DNA from: Mycogone perniciosa
Taxonomy: Eukaryota > Ascomycota > Sordariomycetes > Hypocreales > Hypocreaceae
DNA: 64,000 nt
Assembly (NCBI GenBank): GCA_025331125.1
Contig: JAOALB010000014.1
Span: 62,001-126,000 of the forward strand
Direction of reading: 5' to 3'
Of the stretch, positions 44,846 to 56,905 are shown piece after piece (the first letter of the stretch is position 1; each line of letters opens with the position of its first letter). Below the pieces are notes generated by a model, which saw nothing but the letters and a program-made list of their open reading frames with translations, made no database searches and was not told where the DNA came from. Position numbers and translations under genes: made by a program.

Positions 44846-46018
44846 CTATATTGAGATCTCTGCCCTGTTCTTATTAAGGCTTTCCAACAGTGTGCAGGCC
44901 TGACACATTGCCTGGCTCGACATATAGCCGCACTTGACGCACTTCCCGAGTGTTTGCAATGGAGTTGGTGCCGACTCCTTTGGCCGGCGCTGTCGTACAG
45001 GAAGCTTCACCACGTCATCAGTTTTCGGTGTCCCGTCAGCCGTGATCTCCGTCTCACGCCCTTCAGCCTTGGATTTCTCCTGTAGGCTTGCTTCCATCTG
45101 TGCCATTTCACTCCCTGAGGTGCGTCCATTGGCTGATCCACAGCCCCCTATCCCCTCGCCCTCGTCGCAAGCACACGCTCCCTGACCTTTATCCGGCGTC
45201 AGCCGAGCCATATCCTCTCCGCTCCTGACTATATCTAATATTGCGCTTGGTCGGACCTTCTCGAGGTTCTTGATGAGAGTTCGTGCAGTACCTCGGAAGG
45301 CCTCAGGGCTGTATATGCATTCTGTGCTGAAATAATCCAGTTTCTTGTGATGAGCATAGAGGACGATCTCCTTCTCGTACGCATACTTCAAGGGCTTGCT
45401 TCTCTTGACCTCATTGGTTTCGTTCCCTGTAACTATGCTCGTACTCCGAGACAGTCGAGGTAGATCACCCCGGAGAAGGTTCATGAGGACGGTCTCCGCA
45501 ACGTCATCAGCATTATGCCCAGTGACGACATGTTTGATGCCCAACATCTTTGCGCCGCGGTCCAGGGCCTGTCGTCGGAAGACACCACAATATGTGCAGT
45601 TTCCCTTCTTTCCGACAGTTTCAACAACTTGGTCCATGGTCCATCCGTATAGGTCATCGTACCCCACGATCTTCAACGGCATGTCATATTGAACTGCATT
45701 TCGCTTCACGGTCTCTAGGGAGTCGTCTCGGTACCCCTTGATACCCTCGTCGATACTAAGCAGGACCAGATCAAGCCCATAATTGTGTCTTTCGTTCAGT
45801 GTTTTTAGAGTAGATGCCAGTACTGTTGAGTCTTTGCCTCCTGATGCTCCTATTGCCACCTTTTCCCCTGGATAGAACAGTTTGGATGAGACAATAGTGT
45901 GATGTATTTCATCTTCGAAAACGGCTATGAAGCACTCTCGGCATAGCTTATGATGGTTCTTTGGTCGCTTGACAACTGCCTTGTTGCTCTGGCAGCGCAT
46001 GCATGGTGTGGGTGGCAT
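44846..46018 (-). CDS. ncs6: Cytoplasmic tRNA 2-thiolation protein 1 (NCS6/CTU1)
   Basis: A single exon of 390 codons. N-terminal zinc-ligand pairs (CMRC, CREC) precede the PP-loop ATP-pyrophosphatase motif ASGGKDST near residue 59. The central CTYCGVFRR holds the Cys pair used in sulfur transfer or Fe-S binding, and GHNADDVAET follows. The C-terminus has more Cys pairs (CVKCGY, CQAC). The family, with NCS2/CTU2 and Urm1 as sulfur carrier, makes the 2-thio group of 5-methoxycarbonylmethyl-2-thiouridine at wobble position 34 of Lys, Gln and Glu tRNAs in the cytoplasm. A variable Gly/Cys/Ser-rich insert (about 285-345) lies before the last zinc motif. The ATG at 46018 is the first in frame, with MPPTPCMRC as expected for the family. 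Tail-to-tail with NDUFA1, head-to-head with eL8. Confidence 0.95.
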   Translation of the reverse strand: MPPTPCMRCQSNKAVVKRPKNHHKLCRECFIAVFEDEIHHTIVSSKLFYPGEKVAIGASGGKDSTVLASTLKTLNERHNYGLDLVLLSIDEGIKGYRDDSLETVKRNAVQYDMPLKIVGYDDLYGWTMDQVVETVGKKGNCTYCGVFRRQALDRGAKMLGIKHVVTGHNADDVAETVLMNLLRGDLPRLSRSTSIVTGNETNEVKRSKPLKYAYEKEIVLYAHHKKLDYFSTECIYSPEAFRGTARTLIKNLEKVRPSAILDIVRSGEDMARLTPDKGQGACACDEGEGIGGCGSANGRTSGSEMAQMEASLQEKSKAEGRETEITADGTPKTDDVVKLPVRQRRPKESAPTPLQTLGKCVKCGYMSSQAMCQACTLLESLNKNRAEISI

Positions 46019-46497
46019 TGTGAATGGCTATCAGTCTTGAACGACCTGGCGGCTCAGGGTATATGGCGGGGTCCTTGAACAAGAGAAAAAGAATGGATCG
46101 GATCAATTCAAGTATTCCACACCAGGTCGAGAGATATGCACCCAAGAGATCCAATAACACGGAAACCGTTATTTCAATCGCCTCATTTGTCTCAATCACT
46201 GATCTGTTCACAGAAGCTCAGACGAAGAGTCACGGTCCTTTGTCATTTGGACCGTATAGGGTAGTGGTAGCAGGGATTTCCCGCACTGTGACAATCGATG
46301 CCATCACGTGATTAGCTAGCCATAAACAGACCCACATTTTACACCTCATGAAGTGGAGCGCACAGTTGCGGGACGTCGAAGCCCTAATTTTTTGCGCACC
46401 ACGCGAAAGGACTTTTTCTTTCGTTTCTTCGCAATCCATCCCGCTCCGGCATCACGAATTTGTTCAACAAGAACTGCCACCCCGCCCAACGAACAAG
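46019..46497. other. Divergent promoter region, NCS6 / eL8
   Basis: This 479-bp spacer lies between two outward-facing genes whose products both serve translation. No supported coding frame. A T-rich run lies about 85 bp upstream of the eL8 ATG, as often seen upstream of ribosomal protein starts. Confidence 0.6.
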
Positions 46498-47668
46498 ATG
46501 GTAAGTTGATAGTCATCAAGACTCTAATGGCCACAGTTTGTGAGTCAAATGTGCGAAAGCGCAATTGATCCTGCAACGTCGCTGCTGCGAACTGCTGGAA
46601 ATTCCGCCCGACGTTCCTCGTGAACTGAGTGGTGAAGACTTGGCTGGAGACACAGAGTGTGCTGAAAATGCCACAATGTGTTCTCACTAGAGTTCAGAGA
46701 AGACTTCTTAGCTTGAGCACCTCGCTGATGTCTTCTTTTCTCAATGACAGCCCCCGAAATCTGGAAAGAAGGTGGCCCCGGCCCCTTTCCCTCAGGGAAA
46801 GGCTGGATCCAAGAAGACTGCCAAGGTTAGTATAACCCCCTTCCGTGATGCCATGACCTCCGCAAAAAAGACTAACCGGAGGCTTGCAGAACCCCCTTCT
46901 TGAGAAGCGTCCCCGCAACTATGGCATCGGCCAGGACATCCAGCCCAAGCGAAACCTCGGCCGCATGGTGAAGTGGCCCGAGTATGTCCGCCTCCAGCGC
47001 CAGCGAAAGATCCTCAGGCTCCGCCTTAAGGTCCCCCCCTCCCTGGCCCAGTTCCAGCACGTCCTCGACCGCAACACCGCCGCCCAGGCCTTCAAGCTCC
47101 TCAACAAGTACCGACCTGAGACCAAGGCCGAGAAGAAGGAGCGTCTGCTGAAGGAGGCCACCGCCGTCAAGGAGGGCAAGAAGAAGGAGGATGTCAGCAA
47201 GAAGCCCTATGCTGTCAAGTACGGTCTGAACCACGTTGTTGGTCTGATTGAGAACAAGAAGGCTTCCCTTGTCCTGATCCCCAACGATGTTGACCCCATT
47301 GAGTTGGTTGTCTTCCTTCCTTCTCTCTGCAAGAAGATGGGCGTCCCCTACGCCATCATCAAGGGCAAGGCCCGTCTCGGAACGGTTGTCCACAAGAAGG
47401 TATGTTGACTAGCATGGTTCCCAAATGCGAATGATGAGTAAGAACATATCACTGACTGGAGTCTTAGACCGCTGCCGTCCTTGCTCTCACCGAGGTCCGA
47501 TCTGAGGACAAGAACGAGCTTTCCAAGCTCGTCTCTGCCATCAAGGATGGTTACCTGGAGAAGCACGAGCAGGCCCGGAAACAGTGGGGTGGTGGCATCA
47601 TGGGCCCCAAGGCTCAGATGCGGATTATCAAGAAGCAGAAGGCTCTGGAGGCTGCTACCAAGATTTGA
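46498..47668 (+). CDS. 60S ribosomal protein eL8 (L8/L7a)
   Basis: Four exons: 46498-46500, 46751-46825, 46890-47399 and 47468-47668, giving 262 residues. The first exon is the ATG alone; the 250-bp first intron starts at the very next base (GTAAGT) and ends CAATGACAG. The protein begins MPPKSGKKVAPAPF, is highly basic, and contains RPRNYGIGQDIQPKRNLGRM and the eL8 core LNHVVGLIENKKASLVLIP near residue 150, with VPYAIIKGKARLG further on. It belongs to the kink-turn-binding L7Ae/eL8 family and sits in the large subunit near the 5.8S/25S rRNA. I looked for an intron-encoded C/D snoRNA (RTGATGA followed by CTGA) in the first intron and saw none. A start-codon-adjacent intron is a usual ribosomal protein gene layout. 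Codon use is strongly biased to C-ending codons, consistent with high expression. Confidence 0.96.
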
Positions 47669-49476
47669 GCTTTCTAATACTGGATTTGCATTGGGGTTTA
47701 AAGGGATCATCAACGGTGTTACAGGGTTCAGGGCATGAAAAAGTGAATGAATTTTGAGACACGACTGTGTATCCCAAACCTGGCTGTACCATTCCCAACG
47801 TGAAGGAAGTGACCCATAGCTGTGAATGCTGAGCAAGCAGAATATGTGAATTCTCTCGCCATTGTAGGAGTGCGTGACCTGACGTGACACATTTGTCCTT
47901 TATTGTTCGATGCCTGGTGAACGTATGCCGTAAACCTTTTGGTTCTTTCATACTGCTCTCTCCCTCAGGGATGCTGCTGATGAAGAGCTCGAAGACGTCA
48001 TGGATCAAGCTGTCTTATTCCTCTACTCATCACCCAGAATGGCTTTGTACAATCCAGTACTACTAGTATGGTGATTCGCTCACCAGGCTCATCTCCCCGT
48101 TCCTGGCTGTGCTGGCGTGTTTTTTTTCCCCAATGGCGCCCAAGCACGACGGCGTGTTTTAAAGTGTCCAGGTTTGACCGAGGAGGTTTGGCAACGTTAC
48201 CGTCACAGAGCGAATATGCCACGAATCGGACCACTGTATAGGTAGGGTGTCATCCCTAACTTAAGACTCCGATGCAGAACGCCCGAGCCTGTCATCAAAC
48301 TCCTCTGAGAAGGTCACCTCCTTTTGTCCTCCAGCCCGAATGTAACAGATAATTGGGTAGAATATAAGAGAGACGATGGAGGACCGGAAAGGGTTTGCCG
48401 ACTGTGCAGGAATAAAACCCTAGAAGACATTGTGGTGGTTTGAAGTTCTATTGAAGGAATTTGGGCTAGGTCGGGGCTGGCCTAAGCTATGAATCCGATT
48501 CTTGGCTCTCTGACTTTGCTCACCTAACCCTTGTGACCATACTCCGTATTGCAGTACGGAATAGGCTCTCCATTTATGGCACGTTTTTGGGCAATGGCTA
48601 TTCATTATATCCAGGAACTCGTCAGTTCGAATTTGGGATATCACCCATGATCTGTCTGAGCATGGTAATTTATTTACCCGGACACTTTGTGCAGCAGCTG
48701 GGTAAAACCCATATGTAAGCAGGGCGAAACACCTCCAGGGCTATGGGTTCGAATGGATAGTGCGGGGCGAGTGCACTGTGGAGGTACCGGTGGGCCCCCA
48801 TGTTCAGGCACCTTTGTTCTACGAGTACTCCGTAGGTTCAAGGTTCTAGGGCTCTAGGCTCTTAAGCTGGGGGCTACGAGTATGTGCTAGGACCAGCTGC
48901 TACCTCCCGATAGGATGATGAAGCCAAGTTTCTGCAACAAACCGTTTTTGGAAGAGCCCAAATGACCTTCTGATCGGGGTTAAGAAAAAACGGCCAGATT
49001 TGTTGTTGGTTGACATTCCTGGGAGACCAACCGGGTTTTATCGGCACGAATATTTCGCTTCAACATAGCTGACGCCTGGGAAACACTAGGCAATTTGGAA
49101 GATGTTGAAATCATACGATATCATACAAAAATATAAAGGGATAAAACACAAGGGGAAAAAAAGAGGCGGTCCAGGATTACCGGTTTGCCGTTTGGTCTTG
49201 AAAAGTGTTGAAGCAAGTTGATCATCTACTGATTTGCAATTGCCCGAAGATTGCACCGTGAACCCATCCTCTTGGGACGCAAAACCGATCTTTCCCTATG
49301 TAGCCAACGCGGAAGAATGACTAGGGAACTTTTCTGCAAGTGCTGTACGGAGTAACTGTTGTTGGACTGACCAACACTCTTGACCAGGGGTAAAATGGAA
49401 CGTGGAAAGCCCCGGATGAGCAGCATGTTGTTGAAGAACTTTCAACTCGCCGAGAATTTGCCGTATCGTGTTGGTT

Positions 49477-49501
49477 CGTACGGAGTACTCCGTACGGAGT
49501 A
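49477..49501. repeat. Three overlapping 9-mer copies forming a palindrome
   Basis: TACGGAGTA at 49479-49487, its reverse complement at 49486-49494 and a third forward copy at 49493-49501 overlap by two bases each. Bases 49477-49496 form a perfect 20-bp palindrome, CGTACGGAGTACTCCGTACG. It lies in the gene-free block downstream of eL8. Confidence 0.92.
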
Positions 49502-50889
49502 CAAGAAGGAGATACACATGGTTAACGAACAGGGGGGCTTGTGTTTGATAGATGCTGTTTGGCGTGTCACCGACAGCCATGTCAATCCTCATACTCACCG
49601 TTATCCAGGCCCAGTGAAAGATCCGCGGCAACTGGGGTGTATCCTGGACTGGCCGGTTTCTACGCGATGCTTGCTGCTCGCTCGCTCGCTGACTGAGTAT
49701 GAGCAGTAGTGCTCGTAAGTGTATTTGGTGGTGAAGCGAGCGTCGACGGAACAGGACGGGTTTCCGGCATGATTTCCCCTGGCATTGAGCCTAAGGCGCA
49801 AATTCCCAGGATGAAGGTGATGACGATAGATTTCTGAGGGCGGGAAATTCGGAGGCGGCATTTCGTCATTGAGGGATGGAGAAGTCGAGGATATCGGACC
49901 GGATGCAGGGCGACCAGGGAGGGAGTATTATACGAGCGAGCGAATAAAGACACTTCGCACTACTAACGAAATTTTGAACGTTGCTGAATCCGAAACATTG
50001 CTTTATTAGTAGTAGCATATGATATCTCGTTAATATTATAATCTCAAAAATTTTGTGTGCTGTATTTTTAAGCCATTTTCTTCTTCTATTTTTGTCTCTT
50101 GGCCTGTTGGTTTTAATGAGGCCCTCCTCCGGTGATCGTGTAACGGGAGCGGCGCCCGCCACCAAATCTGATCGATCGTCTCCATATTAGTGACCTAGTA
50201 GTAGTATTATTACTACGAAGTACTACTAAGCAACGCGCCCTCTGCACGATTCCTCATAATTAAGCATGTCTGGTACAGAGTGCAGAGTAGTAGCAGTGTT
50301 AAGAAAAAGAAAATCGGATACTTACTACTATGCAGATCAAAAGGTATTCAAGATCAAAACCTAGGACTAACAAAAATCTACGGGCCCTTGAGTCTATGAA
50401 TACTACAACTGTCAATGATGGTGATACGAGTATACGGAGTACAACGGCTCACAGTACTTGTACTACTCCTGTGGGCTCCGCTCCGCCTTGGCCACCAGTT
50501 CCAAATGCCGAGATCTGTTCCGCGAGAGTCTCAGCAGGTCTTTTGCTGAGACGTGGACTCTGGCGATGTCCTGGGTTCTGCGGAGTAGTAATAGTAGTAC
50601 TCCGTAGTAGTATTCCAAATAGAATGCACTTGATTGCCGAAACCAAATATCCCGAGAGACCAACTCAGGCCAAGCCAAGGCCGAGCACTCCAGATGACAT
50701 TTCTTCTCATCTCAAAACCCCGAAGCCACGGGTTGAATACTACACATCTTAAAACGCGTTTCAATTACACATTTATTGGGCATGGGCTCCCCTTGTCCCC
50801 GCTGGCAGAAATCTCTTGTTCCCTGGACTAGACCAAGGTGAGGTGCCAATCACGCCACCGTTTGATGTCAACTTCGATTTATCATTTTC

Positions 50890-50928
50890 ACACACACACG
50901 CACGCACGCACGCACGCACGCACACACA
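50890..50928. repeat. CA/CACG microsatellite
   Basis: Six exact CACG units (50897-50920) are flanked on both sides by CA dinucleotides. It lies in gene-free sequence and shows no coding relation. Confidence 0.85.
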
Positions 50929-52067
50929 TCATTTTCATCGGGAGTCCCGCTCCTAGGCCGTGGTAGTGGGACGGCCCCCAACACTCCACCTCTCCGTCCC
51001 TCCATCCTGATCGTTTCTTTGGGCTGCTGCTTCACTTGGAAAAGCTACCAAGTAATAATAGTAGTACTAGTCGTATTGAGAGGCCAGTTAAGCTCGGATA
51101 GCAGTCTCTCTCTCAGCACCGTCATACTTGGGGTCATTGCTTCACGAATCGTACACGACTGTCTTGAGGATCCCATCCACCAGAAATACACACTGTACGG
51201 AGTTGTACATAATACGACTAAACAAACCCAGCCCGCGCCTCTGTCAAGGGTCCTAGGGAAAGCGACCAAACAGCCAATAGGGCCTCAATCCGAACCTGAT
51301 GCCCGTCTCTTTTCTTGGCTGCATGACATGTAGCACGAGTACATACAAAAAAGCCCGGTCCTATTTGATAGTAGGGCGTAAACAAAGGAAAAAAAAAGAG
51401 GACGAAGATCACACCAAACGGGTAAGATTAGTACCTGCAAGGCGTAGGACGCAGGTAAGAAAATGGAGCCAATACTAATATCAGTCATACGATGCTCGAG
51501 CTGCAGGTTTTTTATTACTATGTAGTACCCTGTGCTTGGTAATTAGAGAGAGCTTCAATGGTTGGATCCAAGAAATAGTATAGGATCCATCCAGGGAGAA
51601 TACCGCCGTCTTACTACATAGTACTAGTTTATACTTACTTTTCCCTCTGCAACCTAAATCAAATCATTATGCATGCGGGCCGTAAAAATAAAACGGTGAG
51701 AGGGTGGTATTTTTGGACATGCAATCTGCCGTTAAAAACGCCACACCAAGGGCGCAAGTTTCATAGGTACGTAAACCATGCCATCGTAAGTTTAACAAAT
51801 GTTTCCTGTTTGGGTAGTTTAACAAACAAGTGCTATCAAGGATTCCCCCTTTTGGTATCTAACCCCCGAACACCACACGAAAAAACTTCCCCAGAAAAGA
51901 CATTAGACCAGAAGATTTTCATAGTATTAAGCAACGATGGAAGAAATTCCATCTAAATCGTATCCCATAACAGCGAATGCGGTGAAAAATAAACAATGGT
52001 GTAAAACAATGACGTCTTTGTACACATGTCAGAAGGGGGCAGAGGTGGTGGGGCTCTCTGATTGCTT

Positions 52068-53326
52068 TCATGGCGTGCTGCCGTGGCCTGTCTCCTCGTC
52101 TACTTTGACGCTATACGTGACAGACTTCACGATGCCGCTTTTCCCGAGAATGTTCTCTTCGCTGGCGGACTGGGCAGATGATCCGAAGACGCTCTTGTCG
52201 TTGCTCACGTCGCTGAGCTTGTAGTGTTCGTTGCTCTTCAACCCGCGACTTCGACTGTTCTGATTGGAGGATCCATTGTTGTAGGAGTTCTTGCTGCGGT
52301 ACTCCTTGGCCTTTCTCATGAAGACTGGTGCCAGAAAGGGGAGGGAAGAAACCATGTTCTGTGAGAGGCAGAGTTAGTATGAATGCCTGGAAATCAACAT
52401 CTTGAAAAAAAAAGATACCACTCACGCCGACGTTGAACTCGATGGTTCCCCAGAGAACAAGCATGGTAGAGTTGCCATCGCCAAACTGAATCCGGTCGAT
52501 CTGCGTATATCGCAGAATGGAGCACACCGTTGTGAAGAGACCGAGCAAGAAAATGCCAATAAGACCAATCTTTTTGCTGGTGCGGACGTTGAGCTTCAAC
52601 AGCACCGGCACGGGGAGAACCGCAACGATGACATCAGATACGATGGTCACGATGGCATAAGCTGTGAAAGATGGTCCAGGGGGGAAGCAAGTTCCATCCT
52701 TCAGCGGGTTCCAAGACTTGTCGACCTGTAGGAAAAAAAGTTAATGCCCAGATTCTCTCCAAGTAGTAGTATGCCAAATTGTCTTACCGGAGTGCAGGCA
52801 AAGATGAGGGAAAAGGCGCATCCAAGGTGGGCAAGGAAAACCAGCCAAATGGTGCCCCAAACGACCATGCGGTACGTCTTCTGATCCGTGCCCTTGAGCA
52901 GACGCAAGTAGCTGATGAGAAGGGCGACTTTGAAAAAGCTGATGCCGATCTGGTAAATGGGACGACCAGCGTAGTTTACTCGCGTGTATGGGATAAGGTT
53001 GGCCTTGGGGCGGTCCTTGAGTGGCATTCCCAAACCGTACTTTGTCTCTGGTATTCAGGTTAGCATTGTCTCAAATGTGTCACCGGGGTTGAAGATGGAT
53101 CCGACGTACGAACGATGCAGAGAACCGAGTAGATGAGGGCAAAGACCATGGACAGCGCGGCCATCCAATCGTCACTGGCGAGGCCACGGGCATTCGCGCG
53201 GATCCAGAGACGAGAAGAGACAACGGCGATGGAGCATAGAGAGAGGACGACGCAGATGGCGATGATGGTCGGGTATTGCGACTCGGCTTCTACCTCTGGG
53301 GGGGCATTTACGACCCAGCCCGCCAT
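52068..53326 (-). CDS. Rhodopsin-domain integral membrane protein (PTH11/SAT4-like)
   Basis: Exons 53326-53110, 53047-52788, 52725-52426 and 52358-52068 encode 355 residues. About seven hydrophobic segments can be read, beginning TIIAICVVLSLCSIAVV near residue 20, then ALSMVFALIYSVLCIV, IGISFFKVALLISYL, TIWLVFLAHLGCAFSLIF, and AIVTIVSDVIVAVLPVPVLL with the conserved polar D and the PVP turn. The intervening text (TKYGLGMPL, YQIGISFFKVALL, ACTPVDKSWNP) matches the fungal rhodopsin-like membrane domain, a large Pezizomycotina group that includes PTH11-type putative receptors. There is no N-terminal CFEM domain. The tail is cytoplasmic-type, Ser/Asn/Lys-rich. The ligand and role are unknown; members have been tied to surface sensing in plant and insect pathogens. 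All four junctions restore family sequence, for example CIVQTKYGLG at the first. Confidence 0.87.
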
Positions 53327-56004
53327 GATGGCAATGTTGTATCAAGTGTTCTTGGCTTGTAGGGTTCTGCGACGCCGAGATGATGTTGTCTAAGAAAGCA
53401 AAGAATGGAACCCTTTTCCGAATGCGCGATGACGAAGTGAACCGGAGATATATATGAATGCGACCCAATGGGACACAGCCAAGCAAAAGCGACGCTGAGA
53501 TCTCTATGCAGTTAAAAAAGCCAAGGCTACCAGATGTAGTCGACCGTTTGTGGAGAGGCGTTCGAAGGGAGGGTGCCAAAAGAAACAGCCGTACTATTAT
53601 GAGACCCAAAAGACTGTAAGAGGCGTGAAGGTGTAAATGTGGCAACGGGATGATTTGCGGCTAGGGGGCCGTGATGGTCCTAGATATTCTTCGTTTCTTT
53701 TTTTTTCCTTTTTTTTTTTTTGCTTCCCTTCTGATAAAACTTCAGCCCGGCATGAACCAGAATCGGCAGAGACAAGCAACGTGGAGCAAGAGCAAGAGCA
53801 CGGGCGATTGGTGGTCTGGATCTCTTTTTGTGCTTTGATACGGCCTTGATTATCCTCTAGGATCGATGTCCATCTGGACCATTCTCATCCCCAACAAGCG
53901 TCAGGGATTGTCGCCATGCCATGCCGTGGTAGTATTAATATCATCGAACATCAACAAGCATACCTGGTACGGTCTCCATCACAAGGGCTACGGGAAGGGA
54001 AAAAAAAAGAGAAGCATGGGCAGAACTGGAATCAGCAGAATGTCTGTCTGATGTGACACAAGCACAAGTGACAGAGCAATCCGCCAGGGTTAGGTTGGGG
54101 GCTACTCGTAGGAATTGACGTCCACAACCCCCTTGTCTAGCTGTCCCACAGCATCCCTGGACCCCTGTCAGAGGTGCTTTTCTACTTCCGGAACGTCTCG
54201 CCTTAGGAGCAGGCTAGCAATGCTCGGAGGAGTACGGAGTAAACCGTTCTCGTCTCACGTTAGATGAAGACTCGTATGTACGGACGAGGAATCTCACCTT
54301 CGGTGTGGGCCAACGGGAAAAGGGAGGATTTAACAGCCACCCCTGTTAGCCCTATTTTGGCCCATGGCCCATGTACCGAAGAAGACAGGGCTCTGGTACA
54401 TGTCCGTACAGTCGGACGCACTGTGATGAGTGGCGTGGACGGCGCGAGGTTGGCGTGAAAATCATCGTCAGCGTTGCAACTTGCGTGCAGACTGAGCGGC
54501 GCTTGAGTTGCTTGTGTCTCGCCCAGCGTGCGTGTGTGTGGTCGGCTACCGGCTTACTCAGTTGAGACAGACAGATAATAATCGGAGTGAAAAACGAGGC
54601 TTTGCCCAGACATCATCATCATCATTGCCCGGCTGTTTAGGTACGTGCAGAATCTGTGTGTGCGTGCGTACAAACAACCAAGGACTATGACTATGCATAA
54701 ACTAGCACGCATATCGGCAGTGCGTTTGGTGTTTGCATTACGAAGTAATACGGTATTACTACTCCGTAAAAGCCGCCGAGAGTCCGAGCCAGTTAGGACG
54801 TTCGTTTTCAGCTTCACAAATTCTGTGGGTGTTGAGTGCGGAGCATCCGATCATTTGGGGAAAATCCCCTTAGCCAGAGTCCACATGAGCCTTTTTTCCC
54901 CTTCTTCCCCAGTTAGTAGTAAGTTTTAAGGGCGGCATTCTCATCGGTGGCTGACGATGGCGGATAGATTCAGATTTCACGGTGAGATGTGAGATTCATC
55001 ACATGCTCAAACGGAGTACAGAGTAGAAAATCCACAAATGGTAAGTTATTCAAGCCTCGACGCAAGGGAGGGTCGCCGAAAGGAGCAAGAAAAAACAAGA
55101 ATAGTCTTTGGTAGGCAATAACCTTTTAACGGCTGACCAGGCTATTGGTCTCATAGAAGGGAGAGAGAGGCCTCAGAAACGCGGCCCAAGCTGATCCTAC
55201 AGACGCCCAAAAGCAACAACAATGCTTCGTACTGAGACATTGAAAACTTGGGAAGAAAAAGAAGCAAAAATATAGACCCAAACTCTCGCCACCATCCATA
55301 CCACCGGAAAAGACGGCGTAGAAGGAACAAAAAAAACCAAGAGTAAAAGGAAAAAAGAGGCGAGATGACCAAACGGTGCGGCACAATAGAAGGTCTGCCA
55401 GCCTATTGCTGCTCGTACTCCATACTCCGTACTTGGTAGTACTACGAGTACTAATCGAAATCAGGTATTCAAGCCCGAACGGATGGAAGAGATGAACGTA
55501 TGGCGTGTCTGTGTGTCTTTTGCTGCAGATGTCGGACCAACTGGCAATGTGTAATGTTGGTAATACGAGTTCGATTTAAACGATGCTGCAGATAGCGCTG
55601 CAGATACATGAACCACACGCGGCAGGATGCTGCTCATGGTTCTGCTGCAGGTGATAAAATCACTTGGTAACCAACAGCAGACCCTCAAACAGACGACCAA
55701 CAGACTCCAGAGCTCGCTTGGGGACAGAGTTGTGTCGACGGGCCGATGGATACGGACATGGACATGGGGGGGTTTGGGGGCCTCGTTGGCTAGAATCCAA
55801 TGGATCCTCGCGGGCCATTTTAGCGGCCTTTATGAAGCTCCTCTACTGGGGCTTCACTGCCTCCACTGGGACTCCGCTGGGACCCTCCACTGGACCACCG
55901 GCAGCTTTGACCTGCAGACGCTGCTGACATGCTACAATTGAGGCCAGGGATCCAAGACAGCCCCGGTAGCAGTACGACTACTGATAAGAAGAGAGAGCAC
56001 GCAC

Positions 56005-56032
56005 AAATAAATAAATAAATAAATAAATAAAT
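56005..56032. repeat. AAAT tetranucleotide microsatellite
   Basis: Seven exact AAAT copies in the gene-free region upstream of the MFS gene. Length variation here would be a natural typing marker. Confidence 0.88.
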
Positions 56033-56905
56033 ACTCGTAATAATGGATAATATCAAAGCTTCCAGAACCCTCCCCGTCCCCAGATTCCGAGCCAAGACGC
56101 TATTACCCGTATCATTTATTACTCGTACACACTACGAGTACGACTGTGTGCGCAGCTTTTGACGAAAAACCCTTCGAGAACAGACCTCTGCAGGGCATTA
56201 AACGTCGCCGGCGCAAAAACACTGCCCCTGCAGTGCAGCGGAAATGGGCTCTGGAGCCGTTGCAACCCCCTGAACGCTCTCTTTTAGTTTAGCACCTGTC
56301 CTTGTACCACTGCTAGGCTGTTACTAGCGACGGCAAACCCACAGAGGGAACGGAAAGACTTGAGTCGCGATCGCGTAGCGCATCGAATCGATCCATCGCA
56401 TACTTCGTACCTCTCCATAGTATCTCTAGCCTCTTTCTCTTGGGTCTCCTCTAAGTCTGTGTACGGAGCAAGTTCTTGGCTTTTCTTCCCCTCATCGCTG
56501 GTACTCCCTACATGGACTACAAGTACTGCGGAGGACGACACTTTGCACTCGGCCTGGACGCCACTTCCAGCCTCTGTCTCTGTCTCCGTCTCGGGGTTTC
56601 CTTGATGCGCAAAGCCAGATAGCGGTCTTCCTCGCTCTATAATACTACTGGTTTGCCACGTTCTGTCCTCGTTTTCTTGTTGGCCGCACAGACACAGACA
56701 GACTGCCCGCGTATTCGAGCGGCTAGAAATGTGAGTGAGACATACATTCCCATAATAGCATCGCTCCGTTCTCCTTGGCTCTCCCTCTCTCCCTTTCCCC
56801 TCTTTTTCAGCTTCTACGAGCACGAGTACAAAGGCCTTTCCGCTGGCTGTTTCTTCTACTGGTCCTCGTGGCACCAGTGTCTGTGCGAAGAGTGGTGATT
56901 GGTGA

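Larger units (their letters stand above)
47669..52067. other. 4.4-kb gene-free region downstream of eL8
   Basis: Both neighbours end here. No coding frame is supported. The region has eight exact copies of the dispersed 9-mer (48540, 48826, 49346, 49479, 49486, 49493, 50433, 50598), a 20-bp perfect palindrome at 49477-49496, a CACG microsatellite near 50890-50928, and many AGTAGT/TACTAC strings. Confidence 0.55.

Noticed and set aside
46872..47393. 173-codon reverse frame over eL8 exon 3
   Set aside because: Antisense shadow; Leu/Gly/Val-rich, with no family resemblance.
50890..50928. CACG repeat as a possible CRISPR or centromeric element
   Set aside because: Plain tetranucleotide microsatellite without spacers, in a eukaryotic context.
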